A stretch of DNA of 64,000 nucleotides, from assembly GCA_945910005.1 (NCBI GenBank), contig OX246746.1, positions 44,465,468 through 44,529,467 on the forward strand, in the 5' to 3' direction. Made by a program: the position numbers and the translations under genes. Shown piece by piece: positions 1-13,082 of this stretch (the first letter of the stretch is position 1; every line of letters begins with the position of its first letter). The notes under the pieces are model-generated. The model made no database searches and was not told the DNA's origin. It was given only the letters and a program-made list of their open reading frames with translations. This DNA is from Isoperla grammatica (Eukaryota; Arthropoda; Insecta; Plecoptera; Perlodidae).

Positions 1-3000
1 TGAGTGTGAGTGTGAGTGTGAGTGTGAGTTTGAGTAAGTGCAGCCCTGCCTCGGCAAGTGAATGCATTGTATTACGCACAGTTGAGTGTGAGTGTTAGTG
101 TGACTGTGAGTGCAGCCCTGCCCCGGCAAGTGAATGCATTGTATTACGCACAGTTGAGTGTGAGTGTGAGTGTGAGTGTGAGTGTGAGTGTGAGTGCAGC
201 CCTGCCTCGGCAAGTGAATGCATTGTATTATGCACAGTTGAGTGTGAGTGTGAGTGTGAGTGCAGCCCTGCCTCGGTAAGTGAATGCATTGTATTATGCA
301 CAGTTGAGTGTGAGTGTGAGTGTGAGTGTGAGTGTGAGTGTGAGTGTGAGTGTGAGTGTGAGTGTGAGTGTGAGTGTGAGTGCAGCCCTGCCTCGGCAAG
401 TGAATGCATTGTATTATGCACAGTTGAGTGTGAGTGTGAGTGTGAGTGTGAGTGTGAGTGTGAGTGCAGCTCTGCCTCGGCAAGTGAATGCATTGTATTA
501 CGCACAGTTGAGTGTGAGTGTGAGTGTGAGTGTGAGTGCAGCCCTGCCTCGGCAAGTGAATGCATTGTATTACGCACAGTTGAGTGTGAGTGTGAGTGTG
601 AGTGTGAGTGTGAGTGTGAGTGCAGCCCTGCCTCGGCAAGTGAATGCATTGTATTATGCACAGTTGAGTGTGAGTGTGAGTGTGAGTGTGAGTGCAGCCC
701 TGCCTCGGCAAGTGAATGCATTGTATTACGCACAGTTGAGTGTGAGTGTTAGTGTGACTGTGAGTGCAGCCCTGCCCCGGCAAGTCAATGCATTGTATTA
801 CGCACAGTTGAGTGTGAGTGTGAGTGTGAGTGTGAGTGCAGCCCTGCCTCGGCAAGTGAATGCATTGTATTATGCACAGTTGAGTGTGAGTGTGAGTGAG
901 TGCAGCCTTGCCTCGGTAAGTGAATGCATTGTATTACGCACAGTTGAGTGTGAGTGTGAGTGTGAGTGTGAGTGTGAGTGCAGCCCTGCCTCGGCAAGTG
1001 AATGCATTGTATTACGCACAGTTGAGTGTGAGTGTGAGTGCAGCCCTGCCTCGGCAAGTGAATGCATTTTATTACGCACAGTTGAGTGTGAGTGTGAGTG
1101 TGAGTGTGAGTGCAGCCCTGCCTCGGCAAGTGAATGCATTGTATTATGCACAGTTGAGTGTAAGTGTGAGTGTGAGTGCAGCCCTGCCTCGGTAAGTGAA
1201 TGCATTGTATTACGCACAGTTGAGTGTGAGTGTGAGTGTGAGTGTGAGTGTGAGTGCAGCCCTGCCTCGGCAAGTGAATGCATTGTATTATGCACAGTTG
1301 AGTGTGAGTGTGAGTGTGAGTGCAGCTTTGCCTCGGCAAGTGAATGCATTGTATTATGCACAGTTGAGTGTGAGTGTGAGTGTGAGTGCAGCCCTGCCTC
1401 GGCAAGTGAATGCATTGTATTACGCACAGTTGAGTGTGAGTGTGAGTGTGAGTGTGAGTGCAGCCCTGCCTCGGCAAGTGAATGCATTGTATTATGCACA
1501 GTTGAGTGTGAGTGTGAGTGTGAGTGTGAGTGCAGCCCTGCCCCGGCAAGTGAATGCATTGTATTACGCACAGTTGAGTGTGAGTGTGAGTGTGAGTGCA
1601 GCCCTGCCTCGGCAAGTGAATGCATTGTATTATGCACAGTTGAGTGTGAGTGTGAGTGTGAGTGTGAGTGTGAGTGTGAGTGCAGCCCTGCCCCGGCAAG
1701 TGAATGCATTGTATTACGCACAGTTGAGTGTGAGTGTGAGTGTGAGTGTGAGTGCAGCCCTGCCTCGGCAAGTAAATGCATTGTATTATGCGCAGTTGAG
1801 TGTGAGTGTGAGTGTGAGTGTGAGTGCAGCCCTGCCCCGGCAAGTGAATGCATTGTATTATGCACAGTTGAGTGTGAGTGTGAGTGTGAGTGTGAGTGTG
1901 AGTGTGAGTGCAGCCCTGCCCCGGCAAGTGAATGCATTGTATTATGCACAGTTGAGTGTGAGTGTGTGTGTGAGTGTGAGTGTGAGTGTGAGTGTTAGTG
2001 TGAGTGCAGCCCTGCCTCGGCAAGTGAATGCATTGTATTACGCACAGTTGAGTGTGAGTGTGAGTGTGAGTGTGAGTGCAGCCCTGCCTCGGCAAGTGAA
2101 TGCATTGTATTATGCACAGTTGAGTGTGAGTGTGAGTGTGAGTGTGAGTGTGAGTGAGTGCAGCCCTGCCTCGGCAAGTGAATGCATTGTATTATGCACA
2201 GTTGAGTGTGAGTGTGAGTGTGAGTGTGAGTTTGAGTGAGTGCAGCCCTGCCTCGGCAAGTGAATGCATTGTATTATGCACAGTTGAGTGTGAGTGTGAG
2301 TGTGAGTGCAGCTCTGCCTCGGCAAGTGAATACATTGTATTATGCACAGTTGAGTGTGAGTGTGAGTGTGAGTGAGTGCAGCCCTGCCTCGGCAAGTGAA
2401 TGCATTGTATTATGCACAGTTGAGTGTGAGTGTGAGTGTGAGTGCAGCCCTGCCTCGGCAAGTGAATGCATTGTATTATGCACAGTTGAGTGTGAGTGTG
2501 AGTGTGAGTGTTAGTGTGAGTGTGAGTGCAGCCCTGCCTCGGCAAGTGAATGCATTGTATTATGCACAGTTGAGTGTGAGTGTGAGTGTGAGTGTGAGTG
2601 TGAGTGTGAGTGCAGCCCTGCCTCGGCAAGTGAATGCATTGTATTATGCACAGTTGAGTGTGAGTGTGAGTGTGAGTGTGAGTGTGAGATTGAGTGAAGC
2701 CCTGCCTCGGCAAGTGAATGCACTGTATAATGCACAGTTGAGTGTGAGTGTGAGTGTGAGTGTGAGTGTGAGTGTGAGTGTGAGTGCAGCCCTGCCCCGG
2801 CAAGTGAATGCATTGTATTATGCACAGTTGAGTGTGAGTGTGAGTGTGAGTGTGGGTGTGAGTGTGAGTGCAGCCCTGCCTCGGCAAGTGAATGCATTGT
2901 ATTATGCACAGTTGAGTGTGAGTGTGAGTGTGAGTGTGAGTGTGAGTGTGAGTGCAGCCCTGCCCCGGCAAGTGAATGCATTGTATTACGCACAGTTGAG

Positions 3001-4104
3001 TGTGAGTGTGAGTGTGAGTGTGAGTGCAGCCCTGCCTCGGCAAGTGAATGCATTGTATTATGCGCAGTTGAGTGTGAGTGTGAGTGTGAGTGTGAGTGCA
3101 GCCCTGCCCCGGCAAGTGAATGCATTGTATTATGCACAGTTGAGTGTGAGTGTGAGTGTGAGTGTGAGTGTGAGTGAGTGCAGCCCTGCCTCGGCAAGTG
3201 AATGCATTGTATTATGCACAGTTGAGTGTGAGTGTGAGTGTGAGTGTGAGTGTGAGTGAGTGCAGCCCTGCCTCGGCAAGTAAATGCATTGTATTATGCA
3301 CAGTTGAGTGTGAGTGTGAGTGTGAGTGCAGCTCTGCCTCGGCCAGTGAATGCATTGTATTATGCACAGTTGAGTGTGAGTGTGAGTGTGAGTGAGTGCA
3401 GCCCTGCCTCGGCAAGTGAATGCATTGTATTATGCACAGTTGAGTGTGAGTGTGAGTGTGAGTGTGAGTGTGAGTGCAGCCCTGCCTCGGCAAGTGAATG
3501 CATTGTATTATGCACAGTTGAGTGTGAGTGTGAGTGTGAGTGTGAGTGTGAGTGAGTGCAGCCCTGCCTCGGCAAGTGAATGCATTGTATTATGCACAGT
3601 TGAGTGTGAGTGTGAGTGTGAGTGTGAGTGTGAGTGTGAGTGTGAGTGCAGCCCTGCCTCGGCAAGTGAATGCATTGTATTACGCACAGTTGAGTGTGAG
3701 TGTGAGTGTGAGTGTGAGTGTGAGTGCAGCCCTGCCTCGGCAAGTGAATGCATTGTATTACGCACAGTGGAGTGTGAGTGCAGCCCTGCCTCGGCAAGTG
3801 AATGCATTGTATTATGCACAGTTGAGTGTGAGTGTGAGTGTGAGTGTGAGTGTGAGTGTGAGTGTGAGTGCAGCTCTGCCTCGGCAAGTGAATGCATTGT
3901 ATTATGCACAGTTGAGTGTGAGTGTGAGTGTGAGTGTGAGTGGAGTGTGAGTGTGAGTGTGAGTGTGAGTGTGAGTGTGAGTGCAGCCCTGCCCCGGCAA
4001 GTGAATGCATTGTATTATGCACAGTTGAGTGTGAGTGTGAGTGTGAGTGTGAGTGCAGCCCTGCCTCGGCAAGTGAATGCATTGTATTACGCACAGTGGA
4101 GTTA
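1..4104. repeat. Composite minisatellite with embedded GAGTGT hexamer runs
   Basis: About 53 copies (my count of the core) of a roughly 44-bp core containing CTGCCTCGGCAAGTGAATG and GCATTGTATTA. Each core is followed by a variable number of GAGTGT hexamers, from about two to over a dozen (longest run near 300-382). Core-to-core spacing is a multiple of six (66, 72, 78, 84, 120 bp). The array runs off the left edge of the window. Long frames on both strands read Val-Ser, Cys-Glu, His-Ser or Thr-His dipeptides; these arise because the period is divisible by three and are not genes. Confidence 0.97.
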
Positions 4105-5312
4105 GACTGAATGCATTGTGAGTGCGGAGGCTGTCACCACGTAGATAAATCCCATTCGACCACAGCACTGAAATAGACTTAGCTCGCAGCATCTTGTACC
4201 TCTTCCAACTTCGACAAAGAATACAGTGGCCGTTATTATGAACGCAAATAGTATTTCAAGACAAACACTTTGCAAAATTTACTTAAGTTAATTTTACCAC
4301 CAGTAAATTTGAGACTTTTCCAGTTGTTTATTGTCATTTATTTTTACTATAACGACGTCAGAAAATGTAGGCGTCTCATTAATAACAGATGTGATATTAA
4401 ATCCATCCACATCGAGTGAATGGTTTTGTCGAATACTTCTAACCAGCTGGCAGCGAATACGTCTTCTGTACGTCATAATTAGGAATCGTTTATTTATTAA
4501 TAAGAATAACGAGATTTGTTATCAAACAAGTCGGCATGTGAAAAGTGAATAGTTGCAAGGTTATGCGACACAAGCATGCGGCGTGTTAATTACCATAGAT
4601 ATACAATATTGGGTGATAATGGTTTAATGCAATATTCTGTGTATAGGCCTAGTTCCTTTCTGCAATGAGCTACATTCCCTGATTTTAATGTGAACGAAAA
4701 GGCACAGTGATATATCTACCTAAAGATGTATGTCTGATTAATCTACGTACGACATGTTTACAGCTGATTCACTTCATGCCTAATTAGCCGATGTGTATAA
4801 CAAACAATCAATACCATACATCTTTCACATATCCCATGTACGTCACTCACTCTTGTGACTCAATTCTATAGCTCCGACAATACGAAGCACGCTTGGCAAT
4901 TGGCAGGAGTCTATTTGTTTATTTCTGAAGATCAGTCTATTTCACTTACATACTATACACATTTTTATAAGTGATAAGAAAGAATATATGAATTCGCATC
5001 TAGGGTCGTAGATAGTTAAATTTTCTCATATGGGACAGCCAGAAGAAATAGGCCTATGTGAAGATTGATTTTTTATGACTTTTTAGTTTTTACGAAAGAC
5101 AAAAGTATTCAAATAATGTTTTGCAGTTTTTTGGTTATTGTTGATTTTGAATCATTTTTTAAGATACATTTAGTTGTAGTGACCTTCAATTCTGTAACAA
5201 CAGAGCAAAACTGTGTATTATAATGTACGACATAAACAGTAAAATGTTGCTGAAAATGTATGTCCTTTTCTCATAAATATAATTAAAACAATAATATTTA
5301 ATAATGATGATG
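4105..5312. other. AT-rich intergenic DNA, nothing recognised
   Basis: Only short frames without family features. I see no repeat array, RNA gene or transposon end here. Confidence 0.6.
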
Positions 5313-5530
<218 letters not shown>

Positions 5531-5534
<4 letters not shown>

Positions 5535-6589
5535 TGTTACTATTATAATTAGTAATTAAAGTAACTTACAATTACTGACTCAAAAGAATGGATTAACGAG
5601 ACTCCCACCGTAAATAATAAAGGCACAGATAACAAATTCAAAAGGTATTTAATAATAACACATAGTGCCCAGAAAATGAGGATGTGAGAAAAATCGTTAG
5701 AACATTATAGAGTGGCGTGGTATTTTAGTATACCTCATATTTGCCATGGCTGCATCTCTACGGTTTCTATGTTTGTTTATTATTTTGTCCAGGTCTATGT
5801 ACGCTCGGATTGCGCAGTAAGAGGCTTCGTTGCGTGAAGCGGGAAGATCCTTTTGAATACCTAATAACAATACATATTAATGTATATGTTTCTAGGCATA
5901 TATTAATATATAATAATGAAAACTTAACATTAAGTATGAATAACACAAATGTGATCACTGGTTTTGACCGAGTTTGAGGAATGATTTACGGTTTAACGAG
6001 TCCAGACGGTAATAAGATACACACATGAAAAGTTGACATTGTACATGTACGTCGCTTCGTATACATGCAGAACACCGCTTGTAGCTGTGATTGTATTTAA
6101 CACATCACAATAATATATACTTACAATGATAATCTAGTCAAGTTGACAAACACCTTGTGCCCTTCCATAATAAGTTATACAAGATATTTACCAAAAAAAG
6201 TACCCAAACTGATAGTAAAATAAATGACGCTTTGAATCGCAGCAGCAGGCGAGGATACTAGTTATCTCCTGGTGAAATATAGACGACTTCTCGTGCCATA
6301 TGAATTGTACCGCTACACTTAAATGTGATATAAATGATTCAATATGTTTACCTGCGAGTGATATGCGTGGAGTGGATGACTGGCGCCAATGCGATTCTAC
6401 CTGTACTAGTGAAGCAGTGAAGCAGTGAAGCACCCAAGCTCTGTAGTTTCCCGTCAACAGTCACGGACCAGAGCGCAGAGGAAGTGACGCCAGAATACTA
6501 TCACTTCCCAGGGATATGACCGCGTTTCACTAACAACGAGGCAGGTGAAACAATGCCCATGAGGTACAGTGCTCGGTACCGATAGGGTA
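5531..6589. other. Intergenic DNA, no gene recognised
   Basis: Short frames only. The one recognisable item is the LINE 3'-UTR scrap at 5,953-5,979. Confidence 0.55.
5953..5979 (+). mobile_element. Scrap of Dong-like LINE 3' UTR
   Basis: Contains GGTTTTGACCGAGTTTG, an exact 17-nt match to the LINE 3' UTR near 38,097-38,113. The flanks (GATCAC before, AGG after) match the diverged copy near 33,434-33,462 better than the full-length one. It lies about 420 bp from the TTA tract and lacks the terminal sequence, so it is an old fragment. Confidence 0.6.
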
Positions 6590-6873
6590 CAACAGTCAAA
6601 CAATGAAGACGGGCCCCAATATATGGAGTTACCACAACAACAGGGGTAGGGGTAGGGGTACAACAATCAAACAATGAAGACGGGCCCCAATATATGGAGT
6701 TACCACAACAACAGGGGTAGGGGTAGGGGTACAACAGTCAAACAATGAAGACGGGCCCCAATATATGGAGTTACCACAACAACAGGGGTAGGGGTAGGGG
6801 TACAACAGTCAAACAATGAAGACGGGCCCCAATATATGGAGTTACCACAACAACAGGGGTAGGGGTAGGGGTT
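6590..6873. repeat. 71-bp minisatellite, 4 copies
   Basis: Units start at 6,590, 6,661, 6,732 and 6,803 and are nearly identical. Each ends in a GGGGTA triplet run and contains GACGGGCCCC. Further decayed similarity continues to about 6,895. Confidence 0.95.
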
Positions 6874-7232
6874 CAAAAGTCAGACAATGGACAACCAAAT
6901 GAGCCCCACTTCAAAGTATCCGAGCCTCCGTTTGGAAGGATATGGTATAGTTCTTCTTCCAGCGCAGAAAGTCCACCGTTCGATTTTCGGTTCGGGTTGG
7001 GGTCTTTTAAATTTGGTTATTGACTTATATATGGATTAAACTTGACTTATTGACTATTGACTCGGAAATTGACACATCTTTATGATGCTGGCGTATAAGC
7101 AAACGGTGGCTTTCAAACCATCATGACAACGAAGCACATAATAGATGGTATAATGTCTGATAAAAATAACTTCTTGCATCTGAGTTGGTAGACAAATACA
7201 AGTTAGTTTATTTATAAATATGAAGGGTAGTA

Positions 7233-7266
<34 letters not shown>

Positions 7267-7760
7267 CAAGAAAATAAGTTAACTAAAATTGGCCCGTATA
7301 TTAGCAGGGACAAAATATCAAAAATAATTTAGTAGAATTGGCCACATAGGCTATTCTTATGTGCGTGTGCGTGTGCGTGTGCCTGGTATTCCAGACAGTC
7401 AGGATTCATTCTCGGCAGCGGGAATCGACGACTGTGACTACAAGTACATCTAGACACTGATTACAATGACTACAGTCTTAGGGGATACCTTGGCTGGCAC
7501 CATTCTAGTCTCAAAACGGAAACGTATCTATATTGAAAACAACTTGTCGCATCACGTATAGGCCTAGTAAAAGATGTACATTGTACATGTACACTAATGT
7601 TCGTTCAGTATGAGATGAGAGGACTTCTGTACACAAAATGCAATCACCTTCTTATTCTAAGTGTCAAGGTCGTGTACATAGTAAGACAATATAGAGTTAG
7701 GTATATATCACTTGCATAGTTAGATGTTAGTCATTTCCTATTATTACTACAATATTGTTA
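6874..7760. other. Intergenic DNA with short simple repeats and a SINE relic
   Basis: Holds a TA dinucleotide tract (about 7,238-7,267) and a GTGTGC run (about 7,360-7,381). At 7,391-7,432 is a short minus-strand relic resembling the tRNA-SINE head (CAGTCAGGATT followed by GGGAATCGA). No gene recognised. Confidence 0.5.
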
Positions 7761-8081
<321 letters not shown>

Positions 8082-8697
8082 AAACTTAAGTTTAAAAGTC
8101 TCTTGACAAGAAACGGCGTCGACGCTAGCAATCATTATGCTAAAACACTTAAAATCCTAGAAATCTTGTGCCGCGAAGAGCCTTCTAAACACTAACACTA
8201 CTAACACGTCAATTAAACTAAACTAAACTAAACTAACACGTTACACGTCAATAGTTTGCCACATGTGCTTCTTGCACAGGGAAGGGAAGTGTCTTATCTA
8301 TGAACCTGATTTTCTTGCTCTTGACAACAAGTTTTAAGTCCACATTAGAATATGTATATTGCTTTCTTCTCTTGAGCGTGGCCCGGTACATAGAGGCTAA
8401 GCTACCTGTAGATTTACGAATTATTCAAGCTCAAGAAGATTGAAAACCACACATTAATCAATATTAAACATTAAAATTACATCGCTTCCACAACAACTAC
8501 CAAACTAAATAAATAAATAAATAAAAAAAATAACAAATAAAGCTATGAATATGATTTCTTAGTTAAGTAGCATGTAAAAGGGATTGCATTACGCTGTTCT
8601 TTTGCGCATGCTTATTGTTTCATACCGAGCCACAGGCTCATCCTGAAGGAGTGAAATTGTCACTCATGGTTTGAAATCTTGAGGGAAGGGGGTGTAT
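8082..8697. other. Intergenic DNA, nothing recognised
   Basis: Short A-rich tracts (for example 8,500-8,545) and no supported gene or element. Confidence 0.5.
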
Positions 8698-8999
8698 CCT
8701 AAACATAGCTGCTAGCGTTGGTTTTACATTTTCAAGGACATTTTTCAATTTTACACATGTTGCCACTTTTCGGTAAAAATTACCGATAATGATACTGGCA
8801 ACATTACCGATTTTTAAATCACCAGTAATTTTTTACCTCTAGCCCTGCTATACTCCTAAACATAGCTGCTAGCGTTGATTTTACATTTTTTAATTTTACA
8901 CATGTTGCCACTTTTTGGTAAAAATTTCCGATAATGTTACTGCCAACATTACCGATTTTTAAATCATTGGTAATTTTATACCTCTAGCCCTTCTATACT
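8698..8999. repeat. Diverged direct tandem duplication (about 150 bp x 2)
   Basis: 8,698-8,853 and 8,855-8,999 both begin CCTAAACATAGCTGCTAGCG and end near CTCTAGCCCT. They differ by small deletions and substitutions. Each copy holds an inverted pair around TTACCGAT. Confidence 0.9.
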
Positions 9000-9608
9000 G
9001 TCGTTGGCATAAGCAGCAACGTGTTGTCATCACGGGCTATGTAATAGTGAAGTGAAGCATGTGACAGCATTGAGATACAGATTGAATGAATAGAGCGCCC
9101 TCGCTAAGGTGTCTTTTGTGACCGACTCGAACCTATCCCAACCTTTTTCTTTTATCTTGCGGGCAAGAGAATACATTTTATTTCTGAACACGTTTTCGTG
9201 AATCATATTAATTTTCTTGCTGCATGTTTTCGTGGCTGTGTTGATCATGAGACTTTTTGATGTTTTGTCCTACTATGAAAACAACTGATTCAATTTGATG
9301 AATAGAATCAACACTTGCTTCTTACGCCGACCACTATATCGAGTTGAAGGCTACGAGAAAGACCTCTGCGCGCGTAGGACATTGCTTGGACTCTCTAACT
9401 CGAGGCCTTTGACTGGACTTCTGGAATTAATTCAAATGTTTGGCAATACTTTATCAAATACAATTGGTGAGTACGTTGATGAGCCTTATTTGGCTCAACT
9501 CAATGTATCGTGGTGATCATTCCTTTTTCCGCGTGGAGAAGTATTTAAAATGCGAGGAAATATCAGTGCCAATGTATTAGACCCACTGACAAAGCTCAGC
9601 CTATGCTC
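9000..9608. other. Intergenic DNA, nothing recognised
   Basis: A 73-residue frame at 9,295-9,516 and a 72-residue frame at 9,030-9,248 show no domain I know and no splice or promoter context. I do not call them. Confidence 0.5.
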
Positions 9609-9790
9609 CAGGGGTGGACTGGGATGATGGGTTTCGGGGGGCCCGCACGAGGCATCGTGGCGTAGCTGATGACTGGGGCGAAGCCCCAGCCGCCAAAGGC
9701 GATTTCGCCGAAGGCGTGAACAGTTTCTGGGGTTGCATTGAATTTGATGGCCTAAAATGCGATTTTAGGACGCGATTAACAGAGGCCACC
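9609..9790 (+). mobile_element. hAT-like non-autonomous element, left end
   Basis: Starts CAGGGGTGGACTGGG, the classic hAT-type terminus. It then carries the GGGGCGAAGCCCC hairpin and a GGCGATTTCGCC hairpin, as in the element at 40,246-41,111. No matching right end is seen, so it is truncated or decayed. The start is well defined; the end given is only where similarity fades. Confidence 0.6.
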
Positions 9791-10544
9791 CTACGAGTAG
9801 CACCACCGGGTGAATAATTAAAAAAATTTAAATAAAACGATATTTGAGATAGGCCAACGCCCATTAGTGTTACTGACAATTACTAAATATTGTCACTCCC
9901 AAGTCTTAAAATGCGTGCGAGTGGATTTGACAAGGTTTCCCGGGCGACGGGGGCCATGGGCGAGATTTTTTAGCAATACAGAGAAATATTTACATCATAG
10001 GATAGGACCTTACGGGTCCAGATTGCCAAAGGGCCCGGATTTGCCTAGGGGCCCTGGATGCGATCGCATCCCGGCATCCCTAGACAGTTCGCGCCTGCTA
10101 TGCTCAGCCAACCAGTTAAGAGATCTGTATGTATAGCCCAGTCAATAGTCATCCAATATAGGTCGTGATGCGCTGTCATCCAGCACAAGTGCAGAACTCG
10201 ACTAGATGTCGCAGGCAGTCACTCAATGACAGTCAATCTTGATCAGTTCATACCCTGGCTTTACTCAAAGGTAGCACGTTTGACTGATTTCGAGCCAAAT
10301 CTTATTTCGACCAGGATAGTACAGACGTCGAACATGTCTAGTGTGATAGCATCACGCCAATGCTTATTTTGGCAATCCTGCTTTCTGCCAACAAATCCAA
10401 GTTGATGCTAGCAAGGTAGCTTCAGAAATAAAGTTTTAATGCATACAATTTAAATCATGGAGCTCTATGTTTAAATCACTTCAACGAATGCGCTGTAATC
10501 AAGATAAGAAAGCAAACAACACTATTTGTAGAACTGCCCAATAG
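9791..10544. other. Intergenic DNA, no gene
   Basis: G/C-rich inverted words around 10,010-10,085, including the perfect 16-bp palindrome GGATGCGATCGCATCC. Possibly the inside of the neighbouring hAT-like element, but no terminus is visible. Confidence 0.4.
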
Positions 10545-10772
10545 GTGGCTCAGTGCTAAACACACGTGGTTCTAATTTGAGAGGTCGCTCATTCAATACT
10601 CGTTACTTGAAATCCTGACTGAAGGTTTTTCCGAGAATTTCCTCAGTCACAAATCCTGGTCACAAATGCTAGGATCGGGACCGTTAAACAAAATCCCCCG
10701 GCTGAAAGTTTTTCTGAGGTTTTCCTCCGTCACAAAGCGAATGCTAGGATTGGGACCGTCATAATACAAAAG
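10545..10772 (+). mobile_element. tRNA-derived SINE, decayed, body partly duplicated
   Basis: Head has an A-box-like TAGGTGGCTCAGTGC; the B box is badly eroded. The body motif (CTGAAGG...TTTTCC...GCGAATGCTAGGATTGGG) appears twice, at about 10,617-10,690 and 10,700-10,760, from an internal duplication. Same family as the copy at 49,471. Confidence 0.7.
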
Positions 10773-11328
10773 CGCTCAGCAGAACCATTTCTAACCAACT
10801 ATCATAGACTATTATAACCATTTATTTAAAATGCGACAATACCTATAGTTAGGCTGGTCACCTGAAGTCACATGAATTGTCCCTGAACAGTTTCCCTACT
10901 AGTGATTATTATTATTTCTAGAACGAACTTGACGGATCTCAAAGAGTGTCGCGTGTTTAGTTGCACAACTCTATAAGTTATTCAAACAACAGTGCACACA
11001 ATTAGTTTACAGATTTAAATGTTGGTAACGCTTCATTTTATGCTCTCGACTTGAAACGAACTACTGACGTATTGCGCACGAACAGCGAAATGTTTGTTTA
11101 TAGATGTATAGGATCTTGTGTAGTGGATTCCTTCTATCTTTCGTAATACTAAAGTACATTATTATTAGCAGGTGCTCTTTTCCGTTGACCATATCTTGCA
11201 ATACAACGGGGACTCTAACCATTGCAACAACACAATCTATTCTACGTGGCCTACTCTGCCAACATAGCGCGCAATTCGAGTTATGTAGCGGGTAGAAGTG
11301 TTTGCTACTGTCACGCGCCTCACGCCCC
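10773..11328. other. Intergenic DNA, nothing recognised
   Basis: A 100-residue minus-strand frame (11,061-11,363) overlaps the start of the next array and shows no domain. Confidence 0.5.
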
Positions 11329-11640
11329 GTGCGTGAGTTTACGTGGCATTGAACGAGTCTCACATGAACCGTGTGACGCGTGCATGACCGTGCGTGAGTT
11401 TACGTGGCAATGAACGAGTCTCACATGAACCGTGTGACGCGTGCATGACCGTGCGTGAGTTTACGTGGCAATGAACGAGTCTCACATGAACCGTGTGACG
11501 CGTGCATGACCGTGCGTGAGTTTACGTGGCAATGAACGAGTCTCACATGAACCGTGTGACGCGTGCATGACCGTGCGTGAGTTTACGTGGCAATGAACGA
11601 GTCTCACATGAACCGTGTGACGCGTGCATGACCGTGCGTG
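11329..11640. repeat. 61-bp minisatellite, 5 copies
   Basis: Units start at 11,329, 11,390, 11,451, 11,512 and 11,573, each with GTGCGTGAGTTTACGTGGCA. Copies are almost identical. First of three adjacent arrays with the same 61-bp period. Confidence 0.97.
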
Positions 11641-11932
11641 ATACTTATAAAACAGTAAAAGGGTAATAATAATTATTGCTCAGGCGAACACCTCTATGAT
11701 GTATGAATTCAAAAATCGGAAAATGCAGAAAAGTTTTATTTTTAGACAGTTTGTTTTATATAAAGTACTGTAGCGACAAACATACAGCATAAAAATGTAT
11801 AGCAATAGTTTATTCTGATTCTCAAAAGGGACGTTTCAATTTATAGTGCTTTGGGTTTATCTCTATGTGGCATATTAATTTGTTTGCGATGTTCCAAAGT
11901 CAAGGGACACACCTTTTTGAATTCGATAGTAA

Positions 11933-12806
11933 TTGTATGTCAATAAGTCTGAAATGTAGTATAACTCAGGCTATCGTTGTTAATGTGTACTAGTTGTATG
12001 TCAATAAGTCTGTAATGTAGTATAACTCAGGCTATCGTTGTTAATGTGTACTAGTTGTATGTCAATAAGTCTGTAATGTAGTATAACTCAGGCTATCGTT
12101 GTAAATGTGTACTAGTTGTATGTCAATAAGTCTGTAATGTAGTATAACTCAGGCTATCGTTGTAAATGTGTACTAGTTGTATGTCAATAAGTCTGTAATG
12201 TAGTATAACTCAGGCTATCGTTGTAAATGTGTACTAGTTGTATGTCAATAAGTCTGTAATGTAGTATAACTCAGGCTATCGTTGTTAATGTGTACTAGTT
12301 GTATGTCAATAAGTCTGTAATGTAGTATAACTCAGGCTATCGTTGTTGATGTGTACTAGTTGTATGTCAATAAGTCTGTAATGTAGTATAACTCAGGCTA
12401 TCGTTGTTAATGTGTACTAGTTGTATGTCAATAAGTCTGTAATGTAGTATAACTCAGGCTATCGTTGTTGATGTGTACTAGTTGTATGTCAATAAGTCTG
12501 TAATGTAGTATAACTCAGGCTATCGTTATTAATGTGTACTAGTTGTATGTCAATAAGTCTGTAATGTAGTATAACTCAGGCTATCGTTATTAATGTGTAC
12601 TAGTTGTATGTCAATAAGTCTGTAATGTAGTAAAACTCAGGCTATCGTTATTAATGTGTACTAGTTGTATGTCAATAAGTCTGTAATGTAGTATAACTCA
12701 GGCTATCGTTATTAATGTGTACTAGTTGTATGTCAATAAGTCTGTAATGTAGTATAACTCAGGCTATCGTTATTAATGTGTACTAGTTGTATGTCAATAA
12801 GTCTGG
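11933..12806. repeat. 61-bp minisatellite, 14 copies plus a partial
   Basis: Unit starts TTGTATGTCAATAAGTCTG. Starts run from 11,933 to 12,787 in exact 61-bp steps with no indels. Variants cluster by position: GTTGTTAATG or GTTGTAAATG early, GTTATTAATG in the last units. Sequence unrelated to the flanking 61-bp arrays. The interval 11,641-11,932 before it holds nothing recognised. Confidence 0.97.
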
Positions 12807-13082
12807 ACCGAGAGAGGGTCGTTGCCCTCTATAAAAAAACTTACTTCCGTCAGCCGCAAATGAATTCATCACACAACGTGCCAATTTTTAAATGAATTTG
12901 CCAAGCTGGTGTTGCACAGTTTCAGCTAAAGCTCCGTGTTGGTGTAAAAGCTTTTTTGAACACGTGTGTCGAGCTAAACTGAACCATACCAACTGAGCAT
13001 ACAGGCATATTCATTTTGGCAGCAAGTCTAGGATGGGCGTATAGTAGGGTGTAAGGCAAGACTCATTGATCTCAGATGCATT

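Noticed and set aside
1..4105. Many frames of up to 572 codons with Ser-Val, Glu-Cys or His-Ser repeats
   Set aside because: By-products of a hexamer-based array with spacing divisible by six.
6640..6872. Telomere-like GGGGTA repeats
   Set aside because: Only three hexamers per 71-bp unit inside a minisatellite, not a continuous telomeric tract.
9295..9516. 73-residue frame (and similar 60-100-residue frames in intergenic DNA)
   Set aside because: No recognisable domain, repeat-free homology or splice context; expected by chance in 64 kb.
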